From: an uncultured Mucispirillum sp.
GTDB lineage: Bacteria; Chrysiogenota; Deferribacteres; Deferribacterales; Mucispirillaceae
NCBI GenBank assembly: GCA_945947845.1
Contig: CAMEZN010000050.1
Location: 1-8,754 of the forward strand
Reading direction: 5' to 3'
Length of the DNA stretch: 8,754 nt
The notes under the pieces are model-generated. The model made no database searches, was not told the origin of the DNA, and saw only the letters and a program-made list of their open reading frames with translations. This document shows, piece by piece, positions 1 through 6,648 of this stretch. Position 1 is the stretch's first letter; each line of letters opens with the position of its first letter. Made by a program: the position numbers and the translations under genes.

Positions 1-1
1 A

Positions 2-193
2 AAAAAAATTATACAGGGGCAAAAAGACGGCATTATTAATAAAGAACTGCTTCCAAAACTTGTTTATCCTGCTATTGTAAGCAATATTTTTATTCCAATT
101 AATGCTTTTGATTTCCTGCTTGATAACACAAATAATGAAGAGAAAATTAGGCATATAAAATCATTTATATTAAAAGGTATAAAAAATGAGTAA
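2..193 (+). CDS. TetR/AcrR-family transcriptional regulator, C-terminal fragment (5' end outside window)
   Basis: An open frame enters from the left edge and ends at TAA 191-193, giving about 63 residues. The stretch IIQGQKDGIINKELLP, followed by a hydrophobic helix (LVYPAIVSNIFIPINAF), matches the usual effector-binding C-terminal domain of TetR-family regulators, where an 'I-x-x-G-x-x-x-G-x-I' helix is common. The DNA-binding helix-turn-helix would lie upstream and cannot be seen. The frame overlaps the start of the outer-membrane efflux gene by 8 nt (ATGAGTAA). A role as the ligand-responsive repressor of the downstream efflux operon is inferred from position, as with CecR (YbiH) beside ybhGFSR in E. 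coli. The family call rests on a short fragment, so confidence is moderate. Confidence 0.66.
   Translation, partial: KKIIQGQKDGIINKELLPKLVYPAIVSNIFIPINAFDFLLDNTNNEEKIRHIKSFILKGIKNE
172..177 (+). promoter_or_regulatory. Ribosome binding site of the TolC-like gene, inside the regulator gene
   Basis: AAAAGG lies 8 nt before ATG 186, within the last codons of the TetR-family frame. It supports the 186 start and translational coupling to the regulator gene. Confidence 0.6.
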
Positions 194-1436
194 AATTTTA
201 GCAGCATTTATAGTTTTAATAATTAATACTGGCACTGTGTTTGCACAAATTTCACTAGAAGAATGTTATATTTCAGCAAAAAATAACTATCCACAGATAA
301 AAAAGGCTGATTTAATTGCTAAAACAAGAGATTACAGCATCACTAATGCAAATATGGGATATGTGCCAAAAGTGCTGTTTTCTGCACGGGCAAGCTATCA
401 ATCTGATGTAACAAAAATTCCTTTTGATGTGCCTTATTTTGATATCCCTGTCCTTTCAAATGACCAGTATAAAATCTCTGTTGATATTGTGCAGCCTATT
501 TGGGACGGTGGAAAAATAGAAGCAGAAAAAGAAAATATAAAAGCAAATTCAAAAAGTGAAGAAAGCTCTCTTGAAGTGCAGCTTTACAGCCTAAAATACA
601 GGATTAATCAGCTTTTTTTCAGTATACTTTTACTTGATGAACAGCTTAAACAAAATGACTTATATACTCAAGATTTAGAAAGAACATATAATATGGTTAA
701 GCAGAGTGTAAAAAATGGAGTGGCAAATACTTCTGATTTAGATGCTATCTCACTAGAACAAGTAAAAACTAAACAAAATAAAGCGAAAATTGAAGCTGTC
801 AAGGAAAGTTATATAAATGCTCTTGAAATACTTACAGGTAAAAATATAGATAATGGGCTTATTAAACCAGAATATGTGGAAATTAATGATTATACAGTTA
901 AAAGACCAGAACTTACTTATTTTAGTGATAAAATAGATGTGCTTGAAGCAAATAAAAAGAATATTAATGCGTCATATATGCCAACATTTGATTTATTCTT
1001 TTCAGCGGGATATGGCAGACCGGGGCTTGATATGTTAAATGATAGTTTTCAGCCTTATTATATTGCAGGAATTAAAATGGACTGGACTATTGCTGCATTT
1101 TACACTGGGGAAAGAAATAAAAAAATAATTAATATAAATAAAAAAACATTAGAACTGGAAAAACAAACATTCTTATTTAATACAAATATAGATATACAGA
1201 ATCAGCAGGCAAAAATAAAGCAAATTAAAGATACTATGGCTTATGATGATGAAATCGTAAAACTTAGGACAAATATTAGAACATCATCTGAAATTAAAAT
1301 GAAACAGGGGACTATTACTGTAAATGACTATATGCGGGAAGTAACTGCTGAAAACCTTGCAAAACAAAGCAAAATACTACATGAAATAGAACTTTTACAA
1401 GCAGTATATGAAATGAAGAATATAATTAATCAGTAA
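186..1436 (+). CDS. TolC-family outer-membrane efflux protein
   Basis: This is a 416-residue outer-membrane channel subunit, which as a trimer would form the exit duct of a tripartite exporter. Residues 1-20 are a signal peptide ending VFA before Gln21 (Lys near the start, hydrophobic core, small residues at the cleavage site). The mature protein opens with ISLEECYISAKNNYPQI, the standard start of OEP-family proteins. It then has long Lys/Glu-rich helices, including the recurrent KNGVANTSDLDAISLEQVK segment that ends the first repeat half. The length is normal for the family. The ATG overlaps the regulator gene's stop and has its own ribosome binding site. The adaptor gene follows after 14 nt, so this channel is probably dedicated to the exporter encoded next to it. 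The family call is secure; the substrate is unknown. Confidence 0.92.
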   Translation: MSKILAAFIVLIINTGTVFAQISLEECYISAKNNYPQIKKADLIAKTRDYSITNANMGYVPKVLFSARASYQSDVTKIPFDVPYFDIPVLSNDQYKISVDIVQPIWDGGKIEAEKENIKANSKSEESSLEVQLYSLKYRINQLFFSILLLDEQLKQNDLYTQDLERTYNMVKQSVKNGVANTSDLDAISLEQVKTKQNKAKIEAVKESYINALEILTGKNIDNGLIKPEYVEINDYTVKRPELTYFSDKIDVLEANKKNINASYMPTFDLFFSAGYGRPGLDMLNDSFQPYYIAGIKMDWTIAAFYTGERNKKIININKKTLELEKQTFLFNTNIDIQNQQAKIKQIKDTMAYDDEIVKLRTNIRTSSEIKMKQGTITVNDYMREVTAENLAKQSKILHEIELLQAVYEMKNIINQ

Positions 1437-1438
1437 AT

Positions 1439-1446
1439 AAGGGAGA
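1439..1446 (+). promoter_or_regulatory. Strong ribosome binding site of the adaptor gene
   Basis: AAGGGAGA lies 4 nt before ATG 1451, in the only intergenic gap of notable size (14 nt) of the efflux operon. It fixes the start of the lipoprotein adaptor. Confidence 0.65.
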
Positions 1447-1450
1447 GATT

Positions 1451-2356
1451 ATGCGAAAAATTGCTTTATTAATATTTTTAGTATTTATTGCAGGCTGTAA
1501 TAAAGAAAATAGTTTAAGCCATGCATCAGGTGTATTTGAAACAGAAGATGTAATAGTTTCTGCCTTATCTATGGGGCAAATAACTAGTTTTGATGTGGAA
1601 GAAGGCTCTGTATTGGAAAAAGATACAATCGTTGGAAATATTGATAATAAACAATTACAGCTGCAAAAATTACAGCTGCAAAATGCAGTATATTCAGCAG
1701 AAAATAAACTTATTAATATTGAAACACAGCTTGCACCTGTTGATGAAGAGATTACAAAATATAAAAAAGAAACAGAACGATTTACAAACCTTGTAAAATC
1801 TAATGCTGCAAACCAAAAACAGCTTGATGATGTAAAATCTGCTTATACGGCAGCACTTAAAAAACGTTCTGCTGCTCTTGATACTATGCAGCAAAATAAT
1901 AAGGCAATTGAAAATGAAATAAACGGATTAAAAATCCAGATTGCACAGATTGATGATAACATACAAAAATCATATATTAAAGCACCAATAAATGGAGTAG
2001 TGCTTACAAAATATGCAAATACATTTGAGTTTGCTCAGATAGGGAAACCACTTTTTAAAATGGCAGATGTTTCAAACCTTATTCTACGGGCTTATGTAAC
2101 AGCTGATATTTTAACTCAGGTTAAAATTGGGGATAATGCTGAAATCATGGCAGATTTTGGTAAAGAAGGTATGAAAAAATATACTGGAAATATTATATGG
2201 ATTTCTGATAAAGCAGAATTTACTCCAAAAACTATTCCCACAAGAGATGAAAGGTCAAACTTAGTATATGCTGTTAAAATTTTAGTTAAAAATGACGGTT
2301 ATCTTAGAAAAGGTATGTATGGGGAAGTTATATTTAATAATATTAATGCAGAGTAA
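1451..2356 (+). CDS. HlyD/YbhG-type periplasmic adaptor (membrane fusion) protein, lipoprotein
   Basis: This 301-residue adaptor would link the inner-membrane ABC transporter to the TolC-like channel. Residues 1-16 form a lipoprotein signal with lipobox IAGC (Cys16), so it should be lipid-anchored rather than held by a transmembrane helix. The first half-lipoyl strand lies at about 27-66 (VIVSALSMGQITSFDVEEGS). A long coiled-coil hairpin covers about 67-170. The second half-lipoyl then begins YIKAPINGVVLTKYAN and is followed by a beta-barrel part (LILRAYVTADILTQVKIGDNAEI). Length and order match HlyD_D23/YbhG-like adaptors. A perfect 15-bp tandem duplication lies at the start of the hairpin. 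The next gene starts 2 nt after the stop, which implies coupled expression with the ATPases. Confidence 0.9.
   Translation: MRKIALLIFLVFIAGCNKENSLSHASGVFETEDVIVSALSMGQITSFDVEEGSVLEKDTIVGNIDNKQLQLQKLQLQNAVYSAENKLINIETQLAPVDEEITKYKKETERFTNLVKSNAANQKQLDDVKSAYTAALKKRSAALDTMQQNNKAIENEINGLKIQIAQIDDNIQKSYIKAPINGVVLTKYANTFEFAQIGKPLFKMADVSNLILRAYVTADILTQVKIGDNAEIMADFGKEGMKKYTGNIIWISDKAEFTPKTIPTRDERSNLVYAVKILVKNDGYLRKGMYGEVIFNNINAE
1654..1683 (+). repeat. 15-bp perfect tandem duplication in the adaptor gene
   Basis: The unit attacagctgcaaaa occurs at 1654-1668 and again at 1669-1683 without mismatch. It is in frame and encodes Leu-Gln-Leu-Gln-Lys/Asn twice (residues 69-78) at the base of the coiled-coil hairpin. 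It adds five residues and leaves the frame open. Confidence 0.85.
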
Positions 2357-2358
2357 AG

Positions 2359-3252
2359 ATGGTAAAAGTAGAAAATATTTCAAAAGCATTTAAAAATGTG
2401 CAGGCTTTAAATAATGTATCCTTCCATGCTGAAAAAGGGGAACTTTTTGGCATTATTGGTCCTGATGGTGCTGGTAAAACTACACTTTTTCGTATTATGA
2501 CAACACTGACCATTCCTGATGAAGGTGCTGTATTTATCAATAATAGAAGTATATTTAATGATTATATGAAAATAAGAAAAAATATAGGTTATATGCCCGG
2601 AAAGTTTGCTCTTTATCAAGATTTGACAGTAGAAGAAAACTTAAACTTTTTTGCTTCTGTTTTTAATACCACAATAGAAGAAAACTACCATTTAGTAAAA
2701 GGAATATACAGCCATATTGCTCCATTTAAAAACAGGAAGGCAGGCAAGCTCTCAGGGGGTATGAAACAAAAACTTGCTTTAAGCTGTGCTTTGATACATA
2801 AACCAGAAGTGCTTTTTTTAGATGAACCTACAACTGGTGTAGACCCTGTATCTAGAAAAGAGTTCTGGGATATGCTTTATGACCTGAAAAAAATGGGGAT
2901 AACTATTATTGTATCTACTCCATATATGGACGAAGCATCAAGATGTGATAGAATAGCTTTAATAAAAAACGGTGCATTTATAGATGTAGACAGCCCTGCA
3001 AATATTATAAATAACTTTGATAATATATTAATAGCATTAAAGGCTGATAATATGAGAAAACTGCTAAAAGATGTAAGAAAATGCAGACAGATAAAAAGTG
3101 CTTTTGCTTTTGGAGCAGAAATACATGCAGTAATTGACAGCGATAACTTCATAGAAGAAATAAGCAGCCAGCTGAAAAGTTTAGACCATAAAAATATAGA
3201 AATATACAGGATACCACCTGCTATTGAGGATTGTTATATATGGAGCAGGTAA
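2359..3252 (+). CDS. ABC transporter ATPase, first subunit (YbhF N-half-like)
   Basis: This 297-residue nucleotide-binding protein should pair with the next gene product to power the two ABC-2 permeases. Walker A is GPDGAGKTT (34-42), the signature is LSGGMKQK (131-138) and Walker B is VLFLDEP with Glu156. The GPDGAGKTT form is typical of the N-terminal half of YbhF. Two switch residues are altered. The Q-loop position in YMPGKFALY is Gly81 instead of Gln, and the H-loop position in VSTPYMDEA is Pro188 instead of His. The DNA reads GGA at 2599-2601 and CCA at 2920-2922. After the ATPase core a domain of about 70 residues ends PPAIEDCYIWSR, resembling the linker that joins the halves of fused YbhF. 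The start lies 2 nt after the adaptor stop, and the 3' end overlaps the next ATPase gene. Its own ATP site is probably weak or non-hydrolytic (inference). Confidence 0.92.
   Translation: MVKVENISKAFKNVQALNNVSFHAEKGELFGIIGPDGAGKTTLFRIMTTLTIPDEGAVFINNRSIFNDYMKIRKNIGYMPGKFALYQDLTVEENLNFFASVFNTTIEENYHLVKGIYSHIAPFKNRKAGKLSGGMKQKLALSCALIHKPEVLFLDEPTTGVDPVSRKEFWDMLYDLKKMGITIIVSTPYMDEASRCDRIALIKNGAFIDVDSPANIINNFDNILIALKADNMRKLLKDVRKCRQIKSAFAFGAEIHAVIDSDNFIEEISSQLKSLDHKNIEIYRIPPAIEDCYIWSR
3226..3230 (+). promoter_or_regulatory. Ribosome binding site deciding the start of the second ATPase
   Basis: GAGGA lies 9 nt before ATG 3240 and directly abuts an in-frame TTG at 3231. The spacing favours ATG 3240 (MEQVIITNN) over TTG 3231. 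The site sits inside the upstream ATPase gene. Confidence 0.6.
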
Positions 3253-3977
3253 TAATAACAAATAATCTTACAAAAAAGTTCGGTTCTTTTACAGCTGTTG
3301 ATAATATCAGCTTTTATGTGGAAAAAGGTGAAATCTTTGGGTTTCTTGGAGCAAATGGAGCAGGTAAAACAACAGCTATGAGAATGCTTTGCGGGCTTTC
3401 TAAACCCACTTCCGGCTCTGGAAGTGTAGCAGGATATGATATTTCAAAAGAATACGAAAAAATTAAAAAGAATATTGGTTATATGAGCCAGAAATTTTCC
3501 CTTTATGAAGATTTAACAGTAGCAGAAAATATTAAACTTTTTGCAGGAATTTACGGTATGCCCTTAAAGAAAATTAAAGAAAAATCTGCCCATATTCTTG
3601 AAAGGCTTGAATTAACTGATAGAAAAGATACTCTTGTAAAATATATTCCTACTGGCTGGAAACAAAAACTTGCTTTTTCTGTGGCAGTATTTCATGACCC
3701 AAAAATTGTTTTCCTTGATGAACCAACAGGTGGTGTTGACCCGGAAGCAAGAAGGCAGTTTTGGGAAATGATATATGAAGCAGCTGATAACGGTATTACT
3801 ATATTTGTTACTACTCACTATATGGACGAAGCAGAATACTGTGATAGAATCTCTATAATGGTGCAGGGAAAAATTGCAGCCCTTGCAGCCCCAAAAGATA
3901 TGAAGAAAGAATATGGTGCCGCAACTATGGACAAAGTTTTCAGGAAATTAGTTGCAGGCACTTTTAATCAGGAATAA
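3240..3977 (+). CDS. ABC transporter ATPase, second subunit (YbhF C-half-like)
   Basis: This 245-residue nucleotide-binding protein uses ATG 3240 (MEQVIITNNLTKKFG), chosen over TTG 3231 for ribosome binding site spacing. Walker A is GANGAGKTT (37-45), the Q-loop YMSQKFSLY keeps Gln84, Walker B is IVFLDEP with Glu161, and the H-loop TTHYMDEA keeps His193. The signature is degenerate: IPTGWKQK at 136-143 where LSGGxxQ is expected. The C-half of E. coli YbhF has a similarly altered signature as I recall it (LPLGFKQR). The gene overlaps the preceding ATPase by 13 nt in another frame, and the permease gene begins 2 nt after its stop. It has no long C-terminal domain. It most likely forms an obligate heterodimer with the first ATPase, contributing the catalytically complete Walker/switch residues. 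Confidence 0.92.
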   Translation: MEQVIITNNLTKKFGSFTAVDNISFYVEKGEIFGFLGANGAGKTTAMRMLCGLSKPTSGSGSVAGYDISKEYEKIKKNIGYMSQKFSLYEDLTVAENIKLFAGIYGMPLKKIKEKSAHILERLELTDRKDTLVKYIPTGWKQKLAFSVAVFHDPKIVFLDEPTGGVDPEARRQFWEMIYEAADNGITIFVTTHYMDEAEYCDRISIMVQGKIAALAAPKDMKKEYGAATMDKVFRKLVAGTFNQE

Positions 3978-3979
3978 AT

Positions 3980-5083
3980 ATGAAACAGCTTTTATCATTT
4001 ATAAAAAAAGAAGTGCTGCACATAATAAGAGATAAAAGAACAATATTAATACTTCTAATTATGCCTGTTGTGCAGATAATGCTTTTTGGGTTTGCAATGA
4101 CTTTGGAAGTCAAAAATATTCGTGTTGCTGTATCTTACCAGTATGGTGATGAGTTAGCTGAGAAAATTACTGCAAGAATTAGTGCCAGTGAATATTTTGA
4201 TATTGTTAAAACAATTAATAACCCGCTTGATATTGCTTCTATATTTAAAACTGAAAACATTGATACAATTATTGTGTTCAGTGATGGTTTTTCTAGTGAA
4301 ATATATAAAGGCGGTATTCCTGCTGTGCAGATTATTAATGATGCATCAGACCCTAATCAAGCAAGCACTGTTACAAGCTATATTTCTGCAATTATTTCTT
4401 CTTTTCAAAATGAAATTACTGGAAGAAATATGCCTATACATATTAATACTGAATTAAAAATGCTTTATAACCCAGAATTAAAAGGCTCTTATAACTTTGT
4501 GCCGGGTGTTATGGCATTAGTGCTTACTTTAATATGTGCCATGATGACTTCTATCTCAATAGTCAGGGAAAAAGAGTTTGGAACTATGGAGCTGCTGCTT
4601 GTTTCACCTATGAAACCTGCTTATATAATTATTTCTAAAATTGTGCCTTATTTTATTATTTCTACAATTAACCTGCTTACGATTATATTATTAGCAGTTG
4701 TGCTGCTTGATATGCCTGTAAGGGGAAGTTTTATACTGCTTATGGGAGTATCATTTTTATTTATCTTTGTTTCACTGACTGTTGGAATATTTATTTCTTC
4801 CCTTGTGGCAAATCAGGCGGCTGCTATGCTTATTGCTGGTATGGGAATGATGCTTCCTGTTATGCTGCTTTCTGGTATGCTTTTTCCACTTGACAGTATG
4901 CCAAAATTTTTGCAGGTAATATCAGATTTTGTGCCTGCTTCATGGTATTTTACGGCTGTTAAAAAAATAATGATTGAAGGTCAAGGGTTTATGAATATTA
5001 CAAAAGAAATTATCATATTAACTGTTATGCTTGCTGTTTTAGTGGCTGCAAGTGTTAAAAAGTTTAAAGTGCGATTAGGGTAA
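3980..5083 (+). CDS. ABC-2 family transporter permease, first subunit (YbhS-like)
   Basis: This is a 367-residue inner-membrane permease. The amphipathic start FIKKEVLHIIRDKRT (7-21) precedes transmembrane helix 1 (about 22-40). A large extracytoplasmic domain follows (about 42-170), containing DASDPNQAS (121-129). Five C-terminal membrane segments come after NPELKGSYNFVPG (164-176), with the conserved cytoplasmic loop REKEFGTMELLLVSP (196-210). YbhS has the same architecture and length, including a similar 'D-x-S-x-P-N' motif. AGGA at 3970-3973 lies 6 nt before the ATG. The neighbouring adaptor and paired permease indicate export, not import. The substrate cannot be read from the sequence; YbhFSR-type pumps are linked to drugs and cations, which is only a guide here. 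Confidence 0.9.
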   Translation: MKQLLSFIKKEVLHIIRDKRTILILLIMPVVQIMLFGFAMTLEVKNIRVAVSYQYGDELAEKITARISASEYFDIVKTINNPLDIASIFKTENIDTIIVFSDGFSSEIYKGGIPAVQIINDASDPNQASTVTSYISAIISSFQNEITGRNMPIHINTELKMLYNPELKGSYNFVPGVMALVLTLICAMMTSISIVREKEFGTMELLLVSPMKPAYIIISKIVPYFIISTINLLTIILLAVVLLDMPVRGSFILLMGVSFLFIFVSLTVGIFISSLVANQAAAMLIAGMGMMLPVMLLSGMLFPLDSMPKFLQVISDFVPASWYFTAVKKIMIEGQGFMNITKEIIILTVMLAVLVAASVKKFKVRLG

Positions 5084-5087
5084 TGAT

Positions 5088-6191
5088 ATGCTGAAATTTC
5101 TGCTGGAAAAAGAATTTAAACAATTTATGCGAAACCCTGTTATGCCACGAATGGTTTTAATTATGCCGCTTGTGATGATGATTGTTTTCCCACTTGCTAC
5201 TAACAGAGAAGTGCATGATATTACAATATCTATTGTTGATAATGATAAAAGCCAGTATTCTATGGAGCTTGTTAATAAAATTACATCATCAGGATATTTT
5301 ATTCTTTCAGATTACAGCAGTAATTACAACAATGCACTAAAAAGCATAGAAAAAGGAAATACATATATTATCCTTGAAATAGAAAAAGATTTTGAAAAAA
5401 ATATTATAAAAGAAGGCTCTGCAAATGTTATTATTTCTGCAAATGCTGTTGATATATTTAAGGGAAGTGTAGGTGCCAGCTATTTATCAAACATTATTTA
5501 TGACTATTCACTAGAATTGCAGGAAAAACTAGCATTTATAAACACTGCCCCTGCTATAAATATTATACCGTTTAATGAATTTAACCAGACACTAAACTAT
5601 AAAAACTTTATGATTCCAGCTATTATGGTTATGCTTGTTACTATGATTACATGCTTTCTGCCAACCTTAAATATTGTAAGCGAAAAGGAAAAAGGCACTA
5701 TGGAGCAGATAAATGTTACACCTGTTAATAAATTTATCTTTATACTTTCTAAACTTATTCCTTATCTTATAATGGGTATTATTGTTTTTACAATATGTAT
5801 TATTATTGCAAAATTTTTATATCATCTTGATGCAAAAGGCGGTATTTTATCATTATATATTTTTACACTGGTATATGTATTTGTATCTTCTGGGCTTGGA
5901 TTAATTATTTCAAACTATTCATACTCTATGCAGCAGGCAATGTGTGTAATCTTTTTCTTTGTGATGACCCTATTTTTTATGAGCAACCTTTTTACACCAG
6001 TTGCTTATATGCCAGAATGGGGGCAGGCTATTGCAGCATTTAACCCGCTTAAATATTACGGTCATGCAGTCAGAAGTATATATTTAAAAGGTGCTGTTTT
6101 CTCTGATATGTATAGGGAACTTATAATTTTAGGAATATTTGCTGTTGTGCTGAACATACTTGCTGTTATAAGCTATAAGAAAAACGAATAA
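5088..6191 (+). CDS. ABC-2 family transporter permease, second subunit (YbhR-like)
   Basis: This is a 367-residue permease, the same length as the first. It starts LLEKEFKQFMRNPVMPRM, followed by transmembrane helix 1 (about 22-38, rich in Met and Val). The extracytoplasmic domain covers about 40-170. The transmembrane core starts at NYKNFMIPAIM (170-180) and includes the conserved loop SEKEKGTMEQINVTP (198-212). RNP(V)MPR and 'EQINVTP' are typical of the second permease of these paired exporters. AGGG at 5077-5080, at the end of the previous gene, lies 7 nt before the ATG, and the intergenic gap is 4 nt. It should form a heterodimer with the first permease. It is the last gene of the operon; a hairpin terminator begins about 20 nt after the stop. 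Confidence 0.9.
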   Translation: MLKFLLEKEFKQFMRNPVMPRMVLIMPLVMMIVFPLATNREVHDITISIVDNDKSQYSMELVNKITSSGYFILSDYSSNYNNALKSIEKGNTYIILEIEKDFEKNIIKEGSANVIISANAVDIFKGSVGASYLSNIIYDYSLELQEKLAFINTAPAINIIPFNEFNQTLNYKNFMIPAIMVMLVTMITCFLPTLNIVSEKEKGTMEQINVTPVNKFIFILSKLIPYLIMGIIVFTICIIIAKFLYHLDAKGGILSLYIFTLVYVFVSSGLGLIISNYSYSMQQAMCVIFFFVMTLFFMSNLFTPVAYMPEWGQAIAAFNPLKYYGHAVRSIYLKGAVFSDMYRELIILGIFAVVLNILAVISYKKNE

Positions 6192-6212
6192 ATAATGAAA
6201 TATATTAAAATA

Positions 6213-6243
6213 ATAAGAGCAGCATAAAATATACTGCTCTTAT
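6213..6243. terminator. Bidirectional hairpin terminator between converging operons
   Basis: A perfect 10-bp inverted repeat (ATAAGAGCAG at 6213-6222 and CTGCTCTTAT at 6234-6243) encloses an 11-nt A/T loop. It lies between the end of the efflux operon (stop 6191) and the end of the minus-strand operon (stop 6251). The minus-strand side is followed by a T-rich run (complement of 6196-6212). The plus-strand side has a looser one (gatgatattattttgtt). It probably serves both directions, with the run of U better on the minus strand. Confidence 0.7.
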
Positions 6244-6250
6244 GATGATA

Positions 6251-6415
6251 TTATTTTGTTAAATCTTTTGCAGCTTTATCAATATCTTTGACTATATCTT
6301 TTGCTGTTTTTTCTACTTTATCTGCTGCTTTTTCTATATCACTTTTATCTTTGCAGCCTGCAACAAATGATAATACAAATAATAATGCTGAAATCATTAT
6401 AATATACTTTTTCAT
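6251..6415 (-). CDS. Small lipoprotein (54 aa) with Lys/Asp-rich helix
   Basis: This gene is too short for most ORF callers. I translated it by hand from ATG 6413-6415 to TAA 6251-6253. It starts MKKYIIMISALLFVLSFVAG, then Cys21: a lipoprotein signal with lipobox VAGC. The mature part is only 34 residues, nearly all Lys, Asp, Glu, Ala, Ile and Val (CKDKSDIEKAADKVEKTAK, then DIVKDIDKAAKDLTK). A helical 11-residue pattern can be laid out from Ile27, Ala38 and Ala49. A ribosome binding site, AGGTG (complement of 6422-6426), lies 6 nt before the ATG. It is 12 nt downstream of the 69-aa gene and last before the terminator. It may be a Lpp-like or small amphipathic envelope lipoprotein. The family was not recognised and the function is unknown. 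Confidence 0.82.
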   Translation of the reverse strand: MKKYIIMISALLFVLSFVAGCKDKSDIEKAADKVEKTAKDIVKDIDKAAKDLTK

Positions 6416-6427
6416 ATCTGACACCTT

Positions 6428-6637
6428 TTATTTTTTATTAAGCGATTTAATTTCATCTGCCACTTTTTTTGTGGAATCTTCAAGAGTTTTTTCTATATTA
6501 TTAATAAAGTCATTAACCATTTTATCAGTTTTTTCTTCCTGAGTCATAGTCTTATTATCACTTTTTTCACCCTTTGCATAAACTACACCAGCAAAAGACA
6601 TAACACTAATTATTAAAATTACTATAATCTTTTTCAT
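6428..6637 (-). CDS. Small exported protein (69 aa), helical, function unknown
   Basis: Residues 1-21 (MKKIIVILIISVMSFAGVVYA) form a signal peptide with a good A-x-A-like site (VYA, then KGEK). The mature part of about 48 residues is very hydrophilic. Residues 37-69 form three 11-residue units beginning at Thr37 (TDKMVNDFINN), Ile48 (IEKTLEDSTKK) and Val59 (VADEIKSLNKK), which suggests one long amphipathic helix in the periplasm. The start is supported by AGGTG about 4 nt upstream. It lies 11 nt after the 105-aa gene and 12 nt before the lipoprotein gene. It has no cysteine for lipidation. A plus-strand frame overlaps part of it but lacks sensible composition. No family was recognised. Confidence 0.8.
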   Translation of the reverse strand: MKKIIVILIISVMSFAGVVYAKGEKSDNKTMTQEEKTDKMVNDFINNIEKTLEDSTKKVADEIKSLNKK

Positions 6638-6648
6638 AAATCACCTTA

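Noticed and set aside
2877..3152. Minus-strand 91-residue frame, and other short frames inside the efflux genes (1590-1796, 1694-1894, 2343-2619, 3612-3818, 4182-4457)
   Set aside because: All lie inside genes with clear family motifs and show no motif, signal or ribosome binding site of their own.
3231..3239. TTG start for the second ATPase
   Set aside because: The GAGGA site directly abuts the TTG, leaving no spacer. ATG 3240 has a 9-nt spacer and begins the conserved region.
6192..6250. Small RNA or riboswitch between the operons
   Set aside because: The only structure is a simple terminator hairpin at the 3' ends of both operons. A Moco riboswitch would be expected upstream of moeA, which is not in the window.
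6288..6542. 84-residue plus-strand frame
   Set aside because: It is antisense to two small genes that have signal sequences and ribosome binding sites. It has no ribosome binding site and a Ser/Phe-rich composition typical of an antisense shadow.
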